64,000 nt of DNA from the NCBI GenBank assembly GCA_002280515.1, contig NCEA01000008.1:43866-107865 (forward strand), given 5' to 3'. The notes under the pieces are model-generated. The model was not told where the DNA came from and ran no database searches. It worked only from the letters and a program-made list of their open reading frames with translations. A program made the translations under genes and the position numbers. This document shows, in pieces, positions 37,197 to 46,690 of the stretch (the first letter of the stretch is position 1; every line of letters begins with the position of its first letter). Origin of the DNA: Rhodobacterales bacterium 32-67-9. Its GTDB lineage: Bacteria > Pseudomonadota > Alphaproteobacteria > Rhodobacterales > Rhodobacteraceae.

Positions 37197-37992
37197 CCCG
37201 ACCCGTCCGCCGGGCCCGAGAATCATCGCCGTCGCCAACCAGAAGGGCGGCGTCGGCAAGACCACGACCGCGATCAACCTCGCCGCCGCGCTCGCCGAAG
37301 ACGGTTTGAGCGTCCTCCTTGTCGACCTCGACCCGCAGGGAAATGCCTCCACCGGACTTGGGGTGGAGCCGGCGCAGCGCGAGAAGACGACCTACGATCT
37401 CCTGATCGAGGATGCGGCACTTCTCGACGTGATCCGCCCGACCCAGGTCGAAGGTCTCTGGCTTTGCCCGGCGACGACCGACCTCTCCTCTGCGGATATC
37501 GAGCTTGTCGCCAATGAAAAGCGCAGCTTTCTCCTTCATGATGCGCTTCGGCAGCCCGCCATCGACAGCTTTGACTTCGACTACGTCCTGATCGACTGCC
37601 CGCCTTCGCTCAGCCTCTTGACGGTCAACGCGATGGTGGCCGCGCATTCGATCCTCGTCCCGCTCCAGGCCGAATTCTATGCCCTGGAGGGGTTGTCGCA
37701 GCTCATGCTGACCATCCGCGAGGTCCGGCAAACCGCCAATCCCGACCTCCGGATCGAAGGCATCATCCTCACCATGTATGACAGCCGTAACAACCTTTCG
37801 CAGCAGGTCGAGGCGGATGCGCGCGCCAATCTGGGCGACCTCGTCTACAGGACGGTTGTGCCGCGCAACGTGCGGCTCTCCGAGGCGCCGTCCTATGCGG
37901 TGCCGGTTCTTACCTATGATACGATGTCGAAGGGCAGCATCGCCTATCGCGCGCTCGCGCAGGAAATCCTCGCGCAGCACAAACGGAGCTAA
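37189..37992 (+). CDS. parA: Chromosome partitioning ATPase ParA
   Basis: 267-residue Walker-type ATPase that moves ParB-parS complexes after origin duplication. Deviant Walker [15 protein letters not shown] (residues about 18-31), Walker A-prime [13 protein letters not shown], Walker [17 protein letters not shown] start overlapping the rsmG end. Ten nt before parB, one operon. Confidence 0.96.
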   Translation: MSDPTRPPGPRIIAVANQKGGVGKTTTAINLAAALAEDGLSVLLVDLDPQGNASTGLGVEPAQREKTTYDLLIEDAALLDVIRPTQVEGLWLCPATTDLSSADIELVANEKRSFLLHDALRQPAIDSFDFDYVLIDCPPSLSLLTVNAMVAAHSILVPLQAEFYALEGLSQLMLTIREVRQTANPDLRIEGIILTMYDSRNNLSQQVEADARANLGDLVYRTVVPRNVRLSEAPSYAVPVLTYDTMSKGSIAYRALAQEILAQHKRS

Positions 37993-38002
37993 GGGGGCAT
38001 TC

Positions 38003-38893
38003 ATGGCCGACAGAAAGACCGAACGGCGCGGGCTCGGGCGCGGATTGTCCGCCCTCATGGCAGATGTCCGCCTTGGCGATGAAGATCGGGGCAGCGACGC
38101 GTCTCGCCGCCCCGATATCCGCCTTCCAGTCGAAAAGATCGAACCGAATCCCGATCAGCCTCGCCGCGATTTCGCCCCCGAAGCCCTGGAGGAGCTAGCC
38201 GAATCGATCCGCGCCAAAGGCATCATCCAGCCCCTGATCGTCCGGGAAAATCCCAGAAAATCAGGAAGTTACGAAATCGTGGCGGGCGAACGCCGCTGGC
38301 GCGCCGCGCAGATGGCGCAAATCCACGAAGTGCCCGTCCTGATCCGCGATTTCAACGATACCGAGGTTCTCGAAGTCGCGATCATCGAAAACATCCAGCG
38401 CGCCGATCTCAACGCGATCGAAGAGGCGCTCGGATACCGCCAGCTCATGGACCGCTTCGGGCACACTCAGGAGAAACTCGCCGAAGGACTGTCGAAAAGC
38501 CGCAGCCACATCGCCAACCTCCTCCGCCTCCTGACGCTGCCGGACGAAGTCCAGACCTGGCTTCGCCAAGGCCAGATATCCGCCGGCCATGCCCGCGCCT
38601 TGATCACCACGGCCGACCCGGTGGCGCTCGCCCGCCAGGTGATCGCCAAAGGGCTTTCGGTCCGCGAGACCGAGCGGCTCGCCAAGGCGCCGGCGAAAGC
38701 GGCGACGCCGCGGCCGGACCGCCGGCATGAAAAGGATGCGGACACACGCGTTCTCGAGCAGGATCTCTCGGCCAATCTGAAGATGAAGGTGGTCATCGAC
38801 CACAAGGGCCACGATGGTGGCCATCTCGTCATCACCTACAAGACCCTCGAGCAACTCGACGAGCTCTGCCAGCTTCTCTCGCAAACCAACTGA
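38003..38893 (+). CDS. parB: Chromosome partitioning protein ParB
   Basis: 296-residue parS-binding CTPase. N-terminal ParA-interaction box RRGLGRGLSALMAD, ParB/Srx CTP-binding domain (residues about 38-130) with the Arg patch GERRWRAA, helix-turn-helix KSRSHIANLLRLL, and a C-terminal dimerisation segment. AAGGGGG precedes the ATG. Its targets, two parS sites, are within 3.3 kb upstream. Confidence 0.96.
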   Translation: MADRKTERRGLGRGLSALMADVRLGDEDRGSDASRRPDIRLPVEKIEPNPDQPRRDFAPEALEELAESIRAKGIIQPLIVRENPRKSGSYEIVAGERRWRAAQMAQIHEVPVLIRDFNDTEVLEVAIIENIQRADLNAIEEALGYRQLMDRFGHTQEKLAEGLSKSRSHIANLLRLLTLPDEVQTWLRQGQISAGHARALITTADPVALARQVIAKGLSVRETERLAKAPAKAATPRPDRRHEKDADTRVLEQDLSANLKMKVVIDHKGHDGGHLVITYKTLEQLDELCQLLSQTN

Positions 38894-38896
38894 GGG

Positions 38897-39253
38897 TCAG
38901 GCGTTCGGCCGCGTCCAGATAAAGACCGACACCGCAACCAGCACTAACGCCTGCGCCGCCAGAATCCAGTGCGTCACCCCCAGGGCGACGGAAATCAGGA
39001 ACGCTGCCACAATGGAGACGGAAGCAAGCCGTTTGGCCCGTCGCCCGATCGCCCGCCGTTCGCGCCATTCAGAGATCGGCGGGCCAAAGACCGGATGCGC
39101 GAGAAGCCAGTGATGCAGCCGTTCGGACGACCGGCTGAAGGCGAAGGCGGACAGCAGGAGGAATGGCACCGTCGGCAACAGCGGCAGAAAGACCCCCGCG
39201 GCCCCCAGCGCCAGAGTCGTCGACCCAAGCAGAAGCCAGAGCGATCGCATCAC
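38897..39253 (-). CDS. DUF454 (YbaN family) membrane protein
   Basis: 118-residue membrane protein with two or three hydrophobic segments. Characteristic N-terminal run ALGAAGVFLPLLPTVPFLLLSAFAFSRSS contains the LPTxPFLLLAAxxFxRSS family motif. Function unknown. It is the last gene of the rph-rdgB-ridA-hemW operon (start overlaps the hemW end by 4 nt) and converges on parB with a 3-nt gap. Confidence 0.82.
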   Translation of the reverse strand: MMRSLWLLLGSTTLALGAAGVFLPLLPTVPFLLLSAFAFSRSSERLHHWLLAHPVFGPPISEWRERRAIGRRAKRLASVSIVAAFLISVALGVTHWILAAQALVLVAVSVFIWTRPNA

Positions 39254-40404
39254 GCCATCAACTCCCGGATCACCGCGTTAAGAACCGCGCGCCCTTCGCG
39301 GGTGGCCGCCAGCCTCGATCCGCGCCGCTGAACCACCCCGATCTCTTCCAGCCCCGACACGGCGGCCTCCGATAGCGGCCGGCCTGCCAGCGTCGCATAG
39401 CGCGCCATGTCGAGGCCTTCGGCGAGCCGCAGGCACATCAGCAGATACTCATTCGCCTGATCGGCCGAAGTCAGCGTCTCTCGCGGCGCCTCGCCATGTC
39501 CGCTTGTTTCAACCTGCTGCAGCCACAGGGACGGCGCCCTTGGCGCTTCTGTCGCAACCCGCGCCCCGCCGAGCGTCAGCCGCCCATGTGCGCCCGGCCC
39601 GATCCCGGCGTAATCGCCATAGCGCCAGTAGATCAGGTTGTGCCGGCTCTCCGCCCCCTCGCGGGCATGGTTCGACACCTCATAGGCCGGCATTCCGAAA
39701 TCACTCAAAATCTCGTTTGTTTTCAGATACATATCCGCCGCGAGATCGTCTTCCGGCAACCCCTTCAGCCCACCTGCCGCCTGCCGCGCGCCAAAGGCAG
39801 TGCCGTCCTCGATGGTCAGTTGGTAAAGCGAGAGGTGATCCACGGCCATCGACAGCGCCTCGCGAAGTTCCGCCTCCCAACTGGTCAGGGTCTGATCCTG
39901 CCGGGCATAGATCAGGTCAAAGCTCACCCGGTCGAAGGCGTTTCGCGCGATGTCAAACGCCGCCCGCGCCTCGGCCACCGAGTGCAGTCGCCCGAGTCGC
40001 CGAAGATCACTATCGTTCAGCGCCTGAATCCCCATCGACACGCGGTTCACGCCGGCCTCGGCATAACCCTCGAACCGGCCCGCCTCGACGCTGCCGGGGT
40101 TGGCCTCCAGCGTGATCTCGGCATCGTTCGCCATCGGCCAGGTCGCGCGAATTTGCTCGATGATCGCGGCCACGAGGTCGGGATCCATCAGCGAGGGCGT
40201 GCCACCCCCGAAGAACACCGTATTGAGAATGCGACCCTGCGTCTCGGCGCCCACCCGCTCGATCTCGGCCAGATAGGCGCGACGCCAACGGGTCTGGTCG
40301 ATCTCGGCCGCGACATGCGAATTGAAGTCGCAATAGGGGCATTTGGAGGCACAGAAGGGCCAGTGGAGATAAAGCCCGAATCCGCCGTGCCGCCAGTCCT
40401 CCAC
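39250..40404 (-). CDS. hemW: Radical SAM haem chaperone HemW
   Basis: 384-residue radical-SAM protein related to HemN that binds and transfers haem rather than oxidising coproporphyrinogen. The iron-sulfur motif CASKCPYC (residues about 18-25) sits in GLYLHWPFCASK, followed by FFGGGTPSLMDP and NPGSVE. GTG start. Downstream of the RidA-like gene by 2 nt. Confidence 0.92.
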   Translation of the reverse strand: MEDWRHGGFGLYLHWPFCASKCPYCDFNSHVAAEIDQTRWRRAYLAEIERVGAETQGRILNTVFFGGGTPSLMDPDLVAAIIEQIRATWPMANDAEITLEANPGSVEAGRFEGYAEAGVNRVSMGIQALNDSDLRRLGRLHSVAEARAAFDIARNAFDRVSFDLIYARQDQTLTSWEAELREALSMAVDHLSLYQLTIEDGTAFGARQAAGGLKGLPEDDLAADMYLKTNEILSDFGMPAYEVSNHAREGAESRHNLIYWRYGDYAGIGPGAHGRLTLGGARVATEAPRAPSLWLQQVETSGHGEAPRETLTSADQANEYLLMCLRLAEGLDMARYATLAGRPLSEAAVSGLEEIGVVQRRGSRLAATREGRAVLNAVIRELMA

Positions 40405-40406
40405 GC

Positions 40407-40781
40407 TCAGCCCTTGAACGCCGTGACTTCGATCTCGACCTTCATTTCCGGCTTGATCAGACCCGCAATCACCATCGTCGCAGCCGGGCGGATTTCGCCG
40501 AACGACGCGCCCAAAACAGGGATCAGATTATCGACCTGGGCCACATCCGTAACGGTGTACTGGACCCGCACGACATCTTCCATGGCGAAGCCCGCCTCGA
40601 CCAGAACGCCGCGGATCGTGGCGAAGCAATTGCGTGCCTGATCGGCGATCCCCGCTGGAATGACCATGGTCTCGTAGTCGTAGCCGGTGACGCCGGAAAC
40701 GAAGCACCAGCCGCCCTTAACGATGGCCCGGCTGTAGCCCATCGTCGCCTCGAACGGCGATCCCGTCGAAATCCGCTTCAT
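40407..40781 (-). CDS. RidA family protein
   Basis: 124-residue YjgF/YER057c/UK114-fold protein. Family members deaminate reactive enamine/imine intermediates; some members lack that activity. The conserved central VRVQYTVTDVAQVDN and C-terminal RPAATMVIAGLIKPEMKVEIEVTA are present. In place of the catalytic Arg in RidA proper (typically xxxRP) there is an Arg in the IRPAAT segment, consistent with the family. Overlaps rdgB by 4 nt. Confidence 0.85.
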   Translation of the reverse strand: MKRISTGSPFEATMGYSRAIVKGGWCFVSGVTGYDYETMVIPAGIADQARNCFATIRGVLVEAGFAMEDVVRVQYTVTDVAQVDNLIPVLGASFGEIRPAATMVIAGLIKPEMKVEIEVTAFKG

Positions 40782-41395
40782 GCTTCCGCTCCTTCGAAAC
40801 AGGCCACCAGTTTACCGAATGCGTCGGCGCGGTGGCTGATCCGGTTCTTTTCCCCGGAACCCATCTCGGCAAAGGTAATCGCATAGCCCGCCGGCTGGAA
40901 CATCGGATCGAAGCCGTGACCCTGCGCGCCGCGCATCGGCCAGACGACCTGCCCCTCGACCTTGCCTTCGAACACCTCGTCATGCCCGTCGGGCCAGGCG
41001 AGAACCATGGTCGCGCAAAACCGCGCGGTGCGCGGATAGGGGGCATTCACCGCCTCGAGCGCCTCCCACGTCCGGGTCATTGCCAGGACAAAGTCCCGCC
41101 CCTGCGGCGTCATCGCCCAGTCGGCGGTATAGACCCCGGGCGCGCCGCCCAACCCATCGACCTCGATGCCGCTGTCGTCGGCCAGCGCCGGCAGGCCGGT
41201 GGCCTTCGCGGCGGCGTGGGCCTTGATCCGGGCATTGCCGACAAAGTTGTCCTCGGTCTCCTCCGGTTCCGGCAGGCCCATGTCGGCGGCGCTTACGCAA
41301 GCTATGCCATAGGGCTTCAGCAGATCGGCGATCTCCTCGAGCTTGCCCTTGTTGTGGGTCGCCACCAGAAGCCGCTTGCCGGAGAATCGCCGCAT
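40778..41395 (-). CDS. rdgB: dITP/XTP pyrophosphatase RdgB
   Basis: 205-residue HAM1-type house-cleaning enzyme removing dITP, XTP and related nucleotides. N-terminal LLVATHNKGKLEEI (residues 9-22), ADDSGIEVDGLGGAPGVY (about 72-89) and C-terminal ISHRADAFGKL are the expected motifs. Shares one base with the rph stop and overlaps the RidA-like gene, so it is within the rph operon. Confidence 0.95.
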   Translation of the reverse strand: MRRFSGKRLLVATHNKGKLEEIADLLKPYGIACVSAADMGLPEPEETEDNFVGNARIKAHAAAKATGLPALADDSGIEVDGLGGAPGVYTADWAMTPQGRDFVLAMTRTWEALEAVNAPYPRTARFCATMVLAWPDGHDEVFEGKVEGQVVWPMRGAQGHGFDPMFQPAGYAITFAEMGSGEKNRISHRADAFGKLVACFEGAEA

Positions 41396-42105
41396 CAGAT
41401 CGCCGCCCTCTGCGCCTCAACCAGGGTTGCGATGCCGCTTTCCGCAAGGTCGAGAAGCTTGCCCATCTCGTCGCGCGAGAAGGTCGCACCTTCCGCCGAC
41501 ATCTGGACCTCGATCAGCCGGCCGCGTCCTGTCAGGATGAAATTGCCGTCCGTGCCAGCCTCGCTGTCCTCGGCATAGTCGAGGTCGAGGACCGGCTGCC
41601 CGGCATAGATACCGCAGGACACGGCGGCGACGTGATCGACAAGCGGATCGCTGATCACCGCCCCGGCCTTGATCAGCTTGTTCACGGCCAGACGCAAGGC
41701 GACCCAGCCCCCGGTGATCGAGGCGCAGCGGGTGCCGCCATCGGCCTGGATGACGTCGCAGTCAACGACGATCTGGCGTTCACCCAGGGCCACCCGGTCC
41801 ACGCCGGCACGCAGCGCGCGCCCAATAAGCCTTTGGATTTCCTGTGTTCTTCCCGACTGTTTGCCCGCCGCCGCTTCGCGCCGGTTGCGCGTGTTGGTGG
41901 CGCGCGGCAGCATCCCGTATTCCGCAGTCACCCAGCCCAGCCCGGTGCCCTTCAGGAACGACGGCGCCTTGTCTTCCACTGTCGCGGTGCAGAGGACATG
42001 CGTATCCCCGCAGCGGATCAGGCAAGACCCTTCGGCGTGCTTCGTCACACCCGTTTCAATCGAGATCGCCCGCATTGCGTCGAGTTTCCGGCCAGAGGGT
42101 CGCAT
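41395..42105 (-). CDS. rph: Ribonuclease PH
   Basis: 236-residue phosphorolytic 3-prime exoribonuclease for tRNA 3-end maturation. [12 protein letters not shown] start, [15 protein letters not shown] (phosphate-binding Arg), [19 protein letters not shown] and [13 protein letters not shown] motifs, all at expected spacing and full length. First gene of a five-gene leftward operon, divergent from hrcA across 115 bp. Confidence 0.95.
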   Translation of the reverse strand: MRPSGRKLDAMRAISIETGVTKHAEGSCLIRCGDTHVLCTATVEDKAPSFLKGTGLGWVTAEYGMLPRATNTRNRREAAAGKQSGRTQEIQRLIGRALRAGVDRVALGERQIVVDCDVIQADGGTRCASITGGWVALRLAVNKLIKAGAVISDPLVDHVAAVSCGIYAGQPVLDLDYAEDSEAGTDGNFILTGRGRLIEVQMSAEGATFSRDEMGKLLDLAESGIATLVEAQRAAI

Positions 42106-42220
42106 GTCATGTCCTTTCGTCGGTTCGCCGCCAATTACAGGCCGGGCGCGCACCGACGCAACCCCGATTGACGCGGCTGGCGCTGGCTCTTTAACTGGCA
42201 AAGGCCATATAGATAGGGCG

Positions 42221-43288
42221 ATGACCGACAGACCGAACATCCTCGCCGACCTCAACGACCGCTCGCGGGAGGTATTCCGCCGGGTTGTCGAGGGTTACCT
42301 CGACAGCGGCGGCCCGGTCGGGTCGCGCAGCCTCACCCGGACGATGAGTGAACAGATCTCGGCCGCAACGATCCGTAATGTCATGCAGGATCTCGAGTTC
42401 CTCGGCCTTCTTGACAGCCCGCACACCTCGGCCGGACGGATCCCGACCCAGCTTGGTCTCAGGATGTTCGTCGACGGGTTGATGGAGGTGTCCACTCTCT
42501 CGCTCGAAGACCGGGAGGCGATCGACGCCACAACCGGTGGCAATGAGCCCGGCGTCGCGACGATGCTCGACCGCATCGGTCAAGCGCTCTCCGGCATCAC
42601 TCATGGCGCGAGCCTCGTCCTCACCCCGAAGCACGAGGCGCCCATACGCCACATCGAGTTCATCAGCCTCGCGCCGGAACGGGCGCTCGTCGTGCTTGTC
42701 TTTGCAGATGGCCAAGTGGAGAATCGCGTATTCTCGCCCCCGGCAGGCCAGACGCCGTCCTCCATGCGCGAGGCGGCAAATTTCCTCAACGCGCTTGCCG
42801 AAGGGCGTACGCTGTCCGAGCTTCGCGCCCATATGACGCGCGATATCGCCCGTCGCCGGCAGGAACTTGACAGCGCCGCCCAAGCCCTCGTCGAAAGCGG
42901 GCTTGCGGTCTGGGAAAATCCCGGCGAATCCCATGAGCGGCTGATCGTTCGCGGTCGCGCCAACCTCATCGATCAGACCGACGAGGCCGACCTCGAGCGT
43001 ATCCGCACCCTCTTCGACGACCTCGAGCGCAAGCGCGATATCGCCGAATTCCTCGAACTCGCCGAGGCAGGCGAGGGGGTGCGCATATTTATCGGCTCGG
43101 AGAACAAGTTATTCTCACTTTCGGGTTCCTCTCTGGTGGTGTCTCCCTATATGAACGCTGACCGTAAGATCATCGGCGCCGTGGGCGTGATCGGTCCGAC
43201 GCGGCTCAATTACGGGCGCATCGTGCCGATCGTCGACTACACGGCGCAGCTTGTCGGGCGGATGCTGTCCGGCGAGCGCAAGGGATAG
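42221..43288 (+). CDS. hrcA: Heat-inducible transcription repressor HrcA
   Basis: 355-residue repressor of groESL-type genes via CIRCE operators. N-terminal winged helix ([41 protein letters not shown]), conserved [11 protein letters not shown] hinge and a C-terminal GAF-like domain ending [12 protein letters not shown] did not find a CIRCE inverted repeat in its 115-bp upstream gap. Five nt before grpE, one heat-shock operon. Confidence 0.94.
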   Translation: MTDRPNILADLNDRSREVFRRVVEGYLDSGGPVGSRSLTRTMSEQISAATIRNVMQDLEFLGLLDSPHTSAGRIPTQLGLRMFVDGLMEVSTLSLEDREAIDATTGGNEPGVATMLDRIGQALSGITHGASLVLTPKHEAPIRHIEFISLAPERALVVLVFADGQVENRVFSPPAGQTPSSMREAANFLNALAEGRTLSELRAHMTRDIARRRQELDSAAQALVESGLAVWENPGESHERLIVRGRANLIDQTDEADLERIRTLFDDLERKRDIAEFLELAEAGEGVRIFIGSENKLFSLSGSSLVVSPYMNADRKIIGAVGVIGPTRLNYGRIVPIVDYTAQLVGRMLSGERKG

Positions 43289-43293
43289 AACCT

Positions 43294-43842
43294 ATGAGTG
43301 ACATGAAGAAAGACGAGATTGCCGAGGATCAGGCGCAGATCGGCCCCGAAGCGATCGAGACCGACGCGGTGGCAAGTGAACTCGAGGCGTTGCGCGCCGA
43401 ACGGGACGAAATGCGCGACCGCTTCATGCGGGCGCTGGCGGACGCGGAAAACATCCGCAAGCGCGGTGAGCGTGACCGACGCGAAGCGGAGCAATATGGC
43501 GGATCGAAGCTCGCCCGTGACATGCTGCCGGTCTACGACAACCTCAAGCGCGCGTTGGATGCGGCGGGGGAAGAGCAACGTCAGGCCGCCAAGGCGCTGA
43601 TCGAGGGCGTCGAACTGACGATGCGCGAATTGATTTCCGTCCTCGGAAAGCACGGGGTGGAACCGATCGTTCCGGCGGTCGGCGAGGTGTTCGATCCGCA
43701 GCTTCACCAGGCGATGTTCGAGGCGCCGCTGCCCGGCACGAAGGCCGGCGACATCATCCAGGTGATGACCGAGGGCTTCATGCTGCACGAACGGCTCTTG
43801 CGCCCTGCGCAGGTCGGCGTGAGTTCGACGCCGAAGTCCTGA
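43294..43842 (+). CDS. grpE: Nucleotide exchange factor GrpE
   Basis: 182-residue DnaK co-chaperone. Long N-terminal coiled coil (residues about 20-75, acidic/basic heptads ending in ADAENIRKRGERDRREAEQY), helical bundle, and C-terminal beta wing FDPQLHQAMFEAP...GFMLHERLLRPAQVGV. Normal length. dnaK/dnaJ are not in the window. Confidence 0.95.
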   Translation: MSDMKKDEIAEDQAQIGPEAIETDAVASELEALRAERDEMRDRFMRALADAENIRKRGERDRREAEQYGGSKLARDMLPVYDNLKRALDAAGEEQRQAAKALIEGVELTMRELISVLGKHGVEPIVPAVGEVFDPQLHQAMFEAPLPGTKAGDIIQVMTEGFMLHERLLRPAQVGVSSTPKS

Positions 43843-43856
43843 CCCTGCTGTCGGAC

Positions 43857-43912
43857 GCGGGGGTTTCACACCCCCGCACCCCCCGTGAGGTATTTCCGGC
43901 AAGATGAAAAGG
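43857..43912. terminator. Hairpin plus conserved tail between convergent genes, copy 2
   Basis: GCGGGGG-tttcaca-CCCCCGC (43857-43877) followed by ACCCCCCGTGAGGTATTTCC and GGCAAGATGAAAAGG. Same layout as the element at 2956-3004, and again between convergent genes (grpE and mutS). Likely bidirectional terminator and member of a dispersed intergenic family. Confidence 0.65.
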
Positions 43913-43917
43913 CGATG

Positions 43918-46566
43918 TCAGTCGCCGAGGACTGCCTTCAGATCGTAGATCGCGGCGAGCGCATCGAGTGGCGTCATCTCGTCGGGGTGAAGCGCGGCGA
44001 GACGTTGTTCGAGTTTCGACGGGCCCTTGGGCGTGCGCGGCGCGGCGGCAGGCGCCGCGCTGAAGAGCGGCAGGTCGTCGATCAGCGTGTGCTTGCGCGT
44101 CCCGCCTTCGCGCTCACCCTTTTCCAGCGCGTCGAGGACGACCTTCGCCCGTTCGACGACGGCCGGCGGCAGTCCGGCAAGGCGGGCGACCTGCACGCCG
44201 TAGCTGCGATCCGCCGCGCCCTTGCGCACCTCGTGCAGGAAAATCACCTCGCCTTCCCATTCCTTCACCGCCACGGTCGCGTTTTCCACGCCGTCCAGCT
44301 TGTGCGCCAGCGCCGTCATCTCGTGATAATGGGTGGCGAAGAGGGCCCGCGCCCGGTTCGTCTCATGCAGGTGTTCGAGCGTGGCCCAGGCGATGGACAA
44401 CCCATCATAGGTGGCGGTGCCGCGCCCGATCTCGTCGAGAATCACCAGCGCCCGGTCGTCGGCCTGATTGAGAATGGCGGCGGTCTCGACCATCTCGACC
44501 ATGAAGGTCGAACGTCCCCGCGCGAGGTCGTCGGCCGCACCGACGCGGCTGAAAAGCTGGCTGACAAGGCCGATATGGGCGCGCCGCGCCGGCACGAAGC
44601 TGCCGGACTGGGCCAGAAGCGCGATCAGGGCGTTCTGCCGGAGGAAGGTCGATTTGCCGGCCATGTTCGGCCCGGTCAAAAGCCAGATTGCCGGGGTATC
44701 CCCCGCAGTCAGCAGGCAGTCGTTGGCTATGAAGGTCTCGCCGGTCCGTTTCAGCGCCCGCTCCACGACCGGGTGGCGGCCGCCCTCGACCTCGAAGGCG
44801 CGGCTGTCGTCGACCTGCGGTTCGGCCCAGTCTTCGCCGCGTGCCAGATCGGCTAAGGCGGCAGTGAGGTCGATCTCGGCGAGCGCCCGGGCGGCTTCGG
44901 AAATCACTGCGGAGGCGTCGAGAATCATCGCTTTCAGGCCGTCATAGAGCCGCTTTTCAATCTCCAGCGCCCGGTTGCCGGCGTTGAGGATCTTCGTCTC
45001 CATCTCGGACAGCGGCACCGTGGTGAACCGCACCTGGTTGGCCGTCGTCTGGCGGTGTATGAAGGTTTCGTTCAGGGGGGCGGAGAGCATCCGTTCGGCA
45101 TGGGTTGCGGTCGTTTCGATGAAATATCCCAGCACATTGTTGTGCTTGATCTTCAGGCTCTGGACGCCGGTCTGGGTCACATAATCCGCCTGCATCCGCG
45201 CGATGACCCCGCGCCCTTCGTCGCGTAACTGCCGCGCTTCGTCGAGATCCGCGTCATGGCCTGCCGCGATGAACCCGCCGTCGCGGGCCAGGAGCGGTGG
45301 CTCGGCAACGAGCGCCGCGTCGAGAAAGGCGACGAGGTCGTCATGGCCGACGAGCGCTCTTGCCGCCTCACCCAAACGCGCGGGTGCGTCGCCGGTGAGC
45401 CGCCCGGCGATCCGCCCGGCCTCGGCCAGCCCGCCCCGGATCGCCGCGAGATCGCGGGGCCCGCCCCGGTCGAGCGCGAGGCGCGACAGGGCCCGGTCAA
45501 TGTCGGGCACCTTTTTCAGGTCGGCGCGCAGCGCCTCGGCCAGACGTGTCTCGCCGGCAAGGAACCGTACCGCGTCGAGCCGCGAGCGGATTTCGGCCAG
45601 ATCGCGCGACGGCGCCGAAAGCCGCCGCTCCAGCAGCCGGCCGCCGGCGGCTGTCACGGTTCTGTCGATGGCCGCGATCAGCGAGCCTTCGCGGCCACCG
45701 GACAGGGATTGCGTGATCTCGAGGTTGCGCCGGGTCGAGGCGTCGATCTGGACGCTGCCCCCTAGCGCTTCCTTCACTGGCGGACGTAGAAGTGGCAGCT
45801 TGCCGCGCTGGGTCAGGTCGAGATACTCGACGATGGCCCCCATCGCGGAGACCTCGGCGCGGTCGAAGGTTCCGAACGCGTCGAGCGTGGCGACTTCAAA
45901 GAGCGCGGAGAGCCGCTTTTCGCCCCCCATGCTGTCGAAGGAACCACGTGACAGCGGCGTCATCGCCGCCCCGGACTCAGACACTATTCCGGCACAATCT
46001 GCTTCTTTCGTGTCGCTGACGAGAACCTCGCGCGGGGCAAGCCGTGCAAGCTCTGGCGCCAGCCGCAGCATCGGGCAGGCGATCACCCGGAACTCGCCGG
46101 TAGAGATGTCGACCCAGGCCAATGCCGCCTCGTCCCTGACCTCGGACCAGGCGGCGAGGAAGTTGTGGCGCCGCGCCTCGAGCAGGCTTTCCTCGGTCAG
46201 CGTGCCGGGCGTCACCAGCCGCACCACATCGCGGGCCACGACTGATTTCGAGCCGCGTTTCTTCGCCTCTGCCGGGTCTTCCATCTGTTCGGCGATGGCG
46301 ACGCGAAAGCCCTTGCGGATCAGCGCGAGAAGGTAGCCCTCGGCGGAATGCACCGGGACGCCGCACATCGGGATATCCTGCCCCAGATGCTGGCCGCGTT
46401 TCGTCAGCGCGATATCCAGCGCCGCCGCAGCCGCCTCGGCATCGGCAAAGAACATCTCGTAGAAATCACCCATCCGGTAGAAGAGGAGCGCGTCCGGGTA
46501 GCGCCCCTTGATCTCCAGATACTGCGCCATCATCGGCGTCACATTGGCGTCGGCAGACACGCGCAC
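43918..46566 (-). CDS. mutS: DNA mismatch repair protein MutS
   Basis: 882-residue mismatch-recognition ATPase. Mismatch-reading GDFYEMF (residues about 33-39), core and clamp domains, Walker [10 protein letters not shown] and Walker [26 protein letters not shown], and a C-terminal tail with the tetramer/MutL region. The first residues MRVSADANV come from a GTG start; a start nearer [12 protein letters not shown] is possible. Divergent from maeB. Confidence 0.95.
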   Translation of the reverse strand: MRVSADANVTPMMAQYLEIKGRYPDALLFYRMGDFYEMFFADAEAAAAALDIALTKRGQHLGQDIPMCGVPVHSAEGYLLALIRKGFRVAIAEQMEDPAEAKKRGSKSVVARDVVRLVTPGTLTEESLLEARRHNFLAAWSEVRDEAALAWVDISTGEFRVIACPMLRLAPELARLAPREVLVSDTKEADCAGIVSESGAAMTPLSRGSFDSMGGEKRLSALFEVATLDAFGTFDRAEVSAMGAIVEYLDLTQRGKLPLLRPPVKEALGGSVQIDASTRRNLEITQSLSGGREGSLIAAIDRTVTAAGGRLLERRLSAPSRDLAEIRSRLDAVRFLAGETRLAEALRADLKKVPDIDRALSRLALDRGGPRDLAAIRGGLAEAGRIAGRLTGDAPARLGEAARALVGHDDLVAFLDAALVAEPPLLARDGGFIAAGHDADLDEARQLRDEGRGVIARMQADYVTQTGVQSLKIKHNNVLGYFIETTATHAERMLSAPLNETFIHRQTTANQVRFTTVPLSEMETKILNAGNRALEIEKRLYDGLKAMILDASAVISEAARALAEIDLTAALADLARGEDWAEPQVDDSRAFEVEGGRHPVVERALKRTGETFIANDCLLTAGDTPAIWLLTGPNMAGKSTFLRQNALIALLAQSGSFVPARRAHIGLVSQLFSRVGAADDLARGRSTFMVEMVETAAILNQADDRALVILDEIGRGTATYDGLSIAWATLEHLHETNRARALFATHYHEMTALAHKLDGVENATVAVKEWEGEVIFLHEVRKGAADRSYGVQVARLAGLPPAVVERAKVVLDALEKGEREGGTRKHTLIDDLPLFSAAPAAAPRTPKGPSKLEQRLAALHPDEMTPLDALAAIYDLKAVLGD

Positions 46567-46690
46567 CCCCTCGGACCTTCCGGGCGACCCTACAAAACCG
46601 GTCCGGCGGGGAAAAGCGGCAAATCCTTTGGATTGTGACGATGCGGAAGGAACGATATGACGGCAAGGCTGCGAGGAGGATCAGGGCCCA

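Noticed and set aside
42106-42220. CIRCE operator before hrcA
   Set aside because: No TTAGCACTC-N9-GAGTGCTAA-like repeat is visible in the 115-bp gap.
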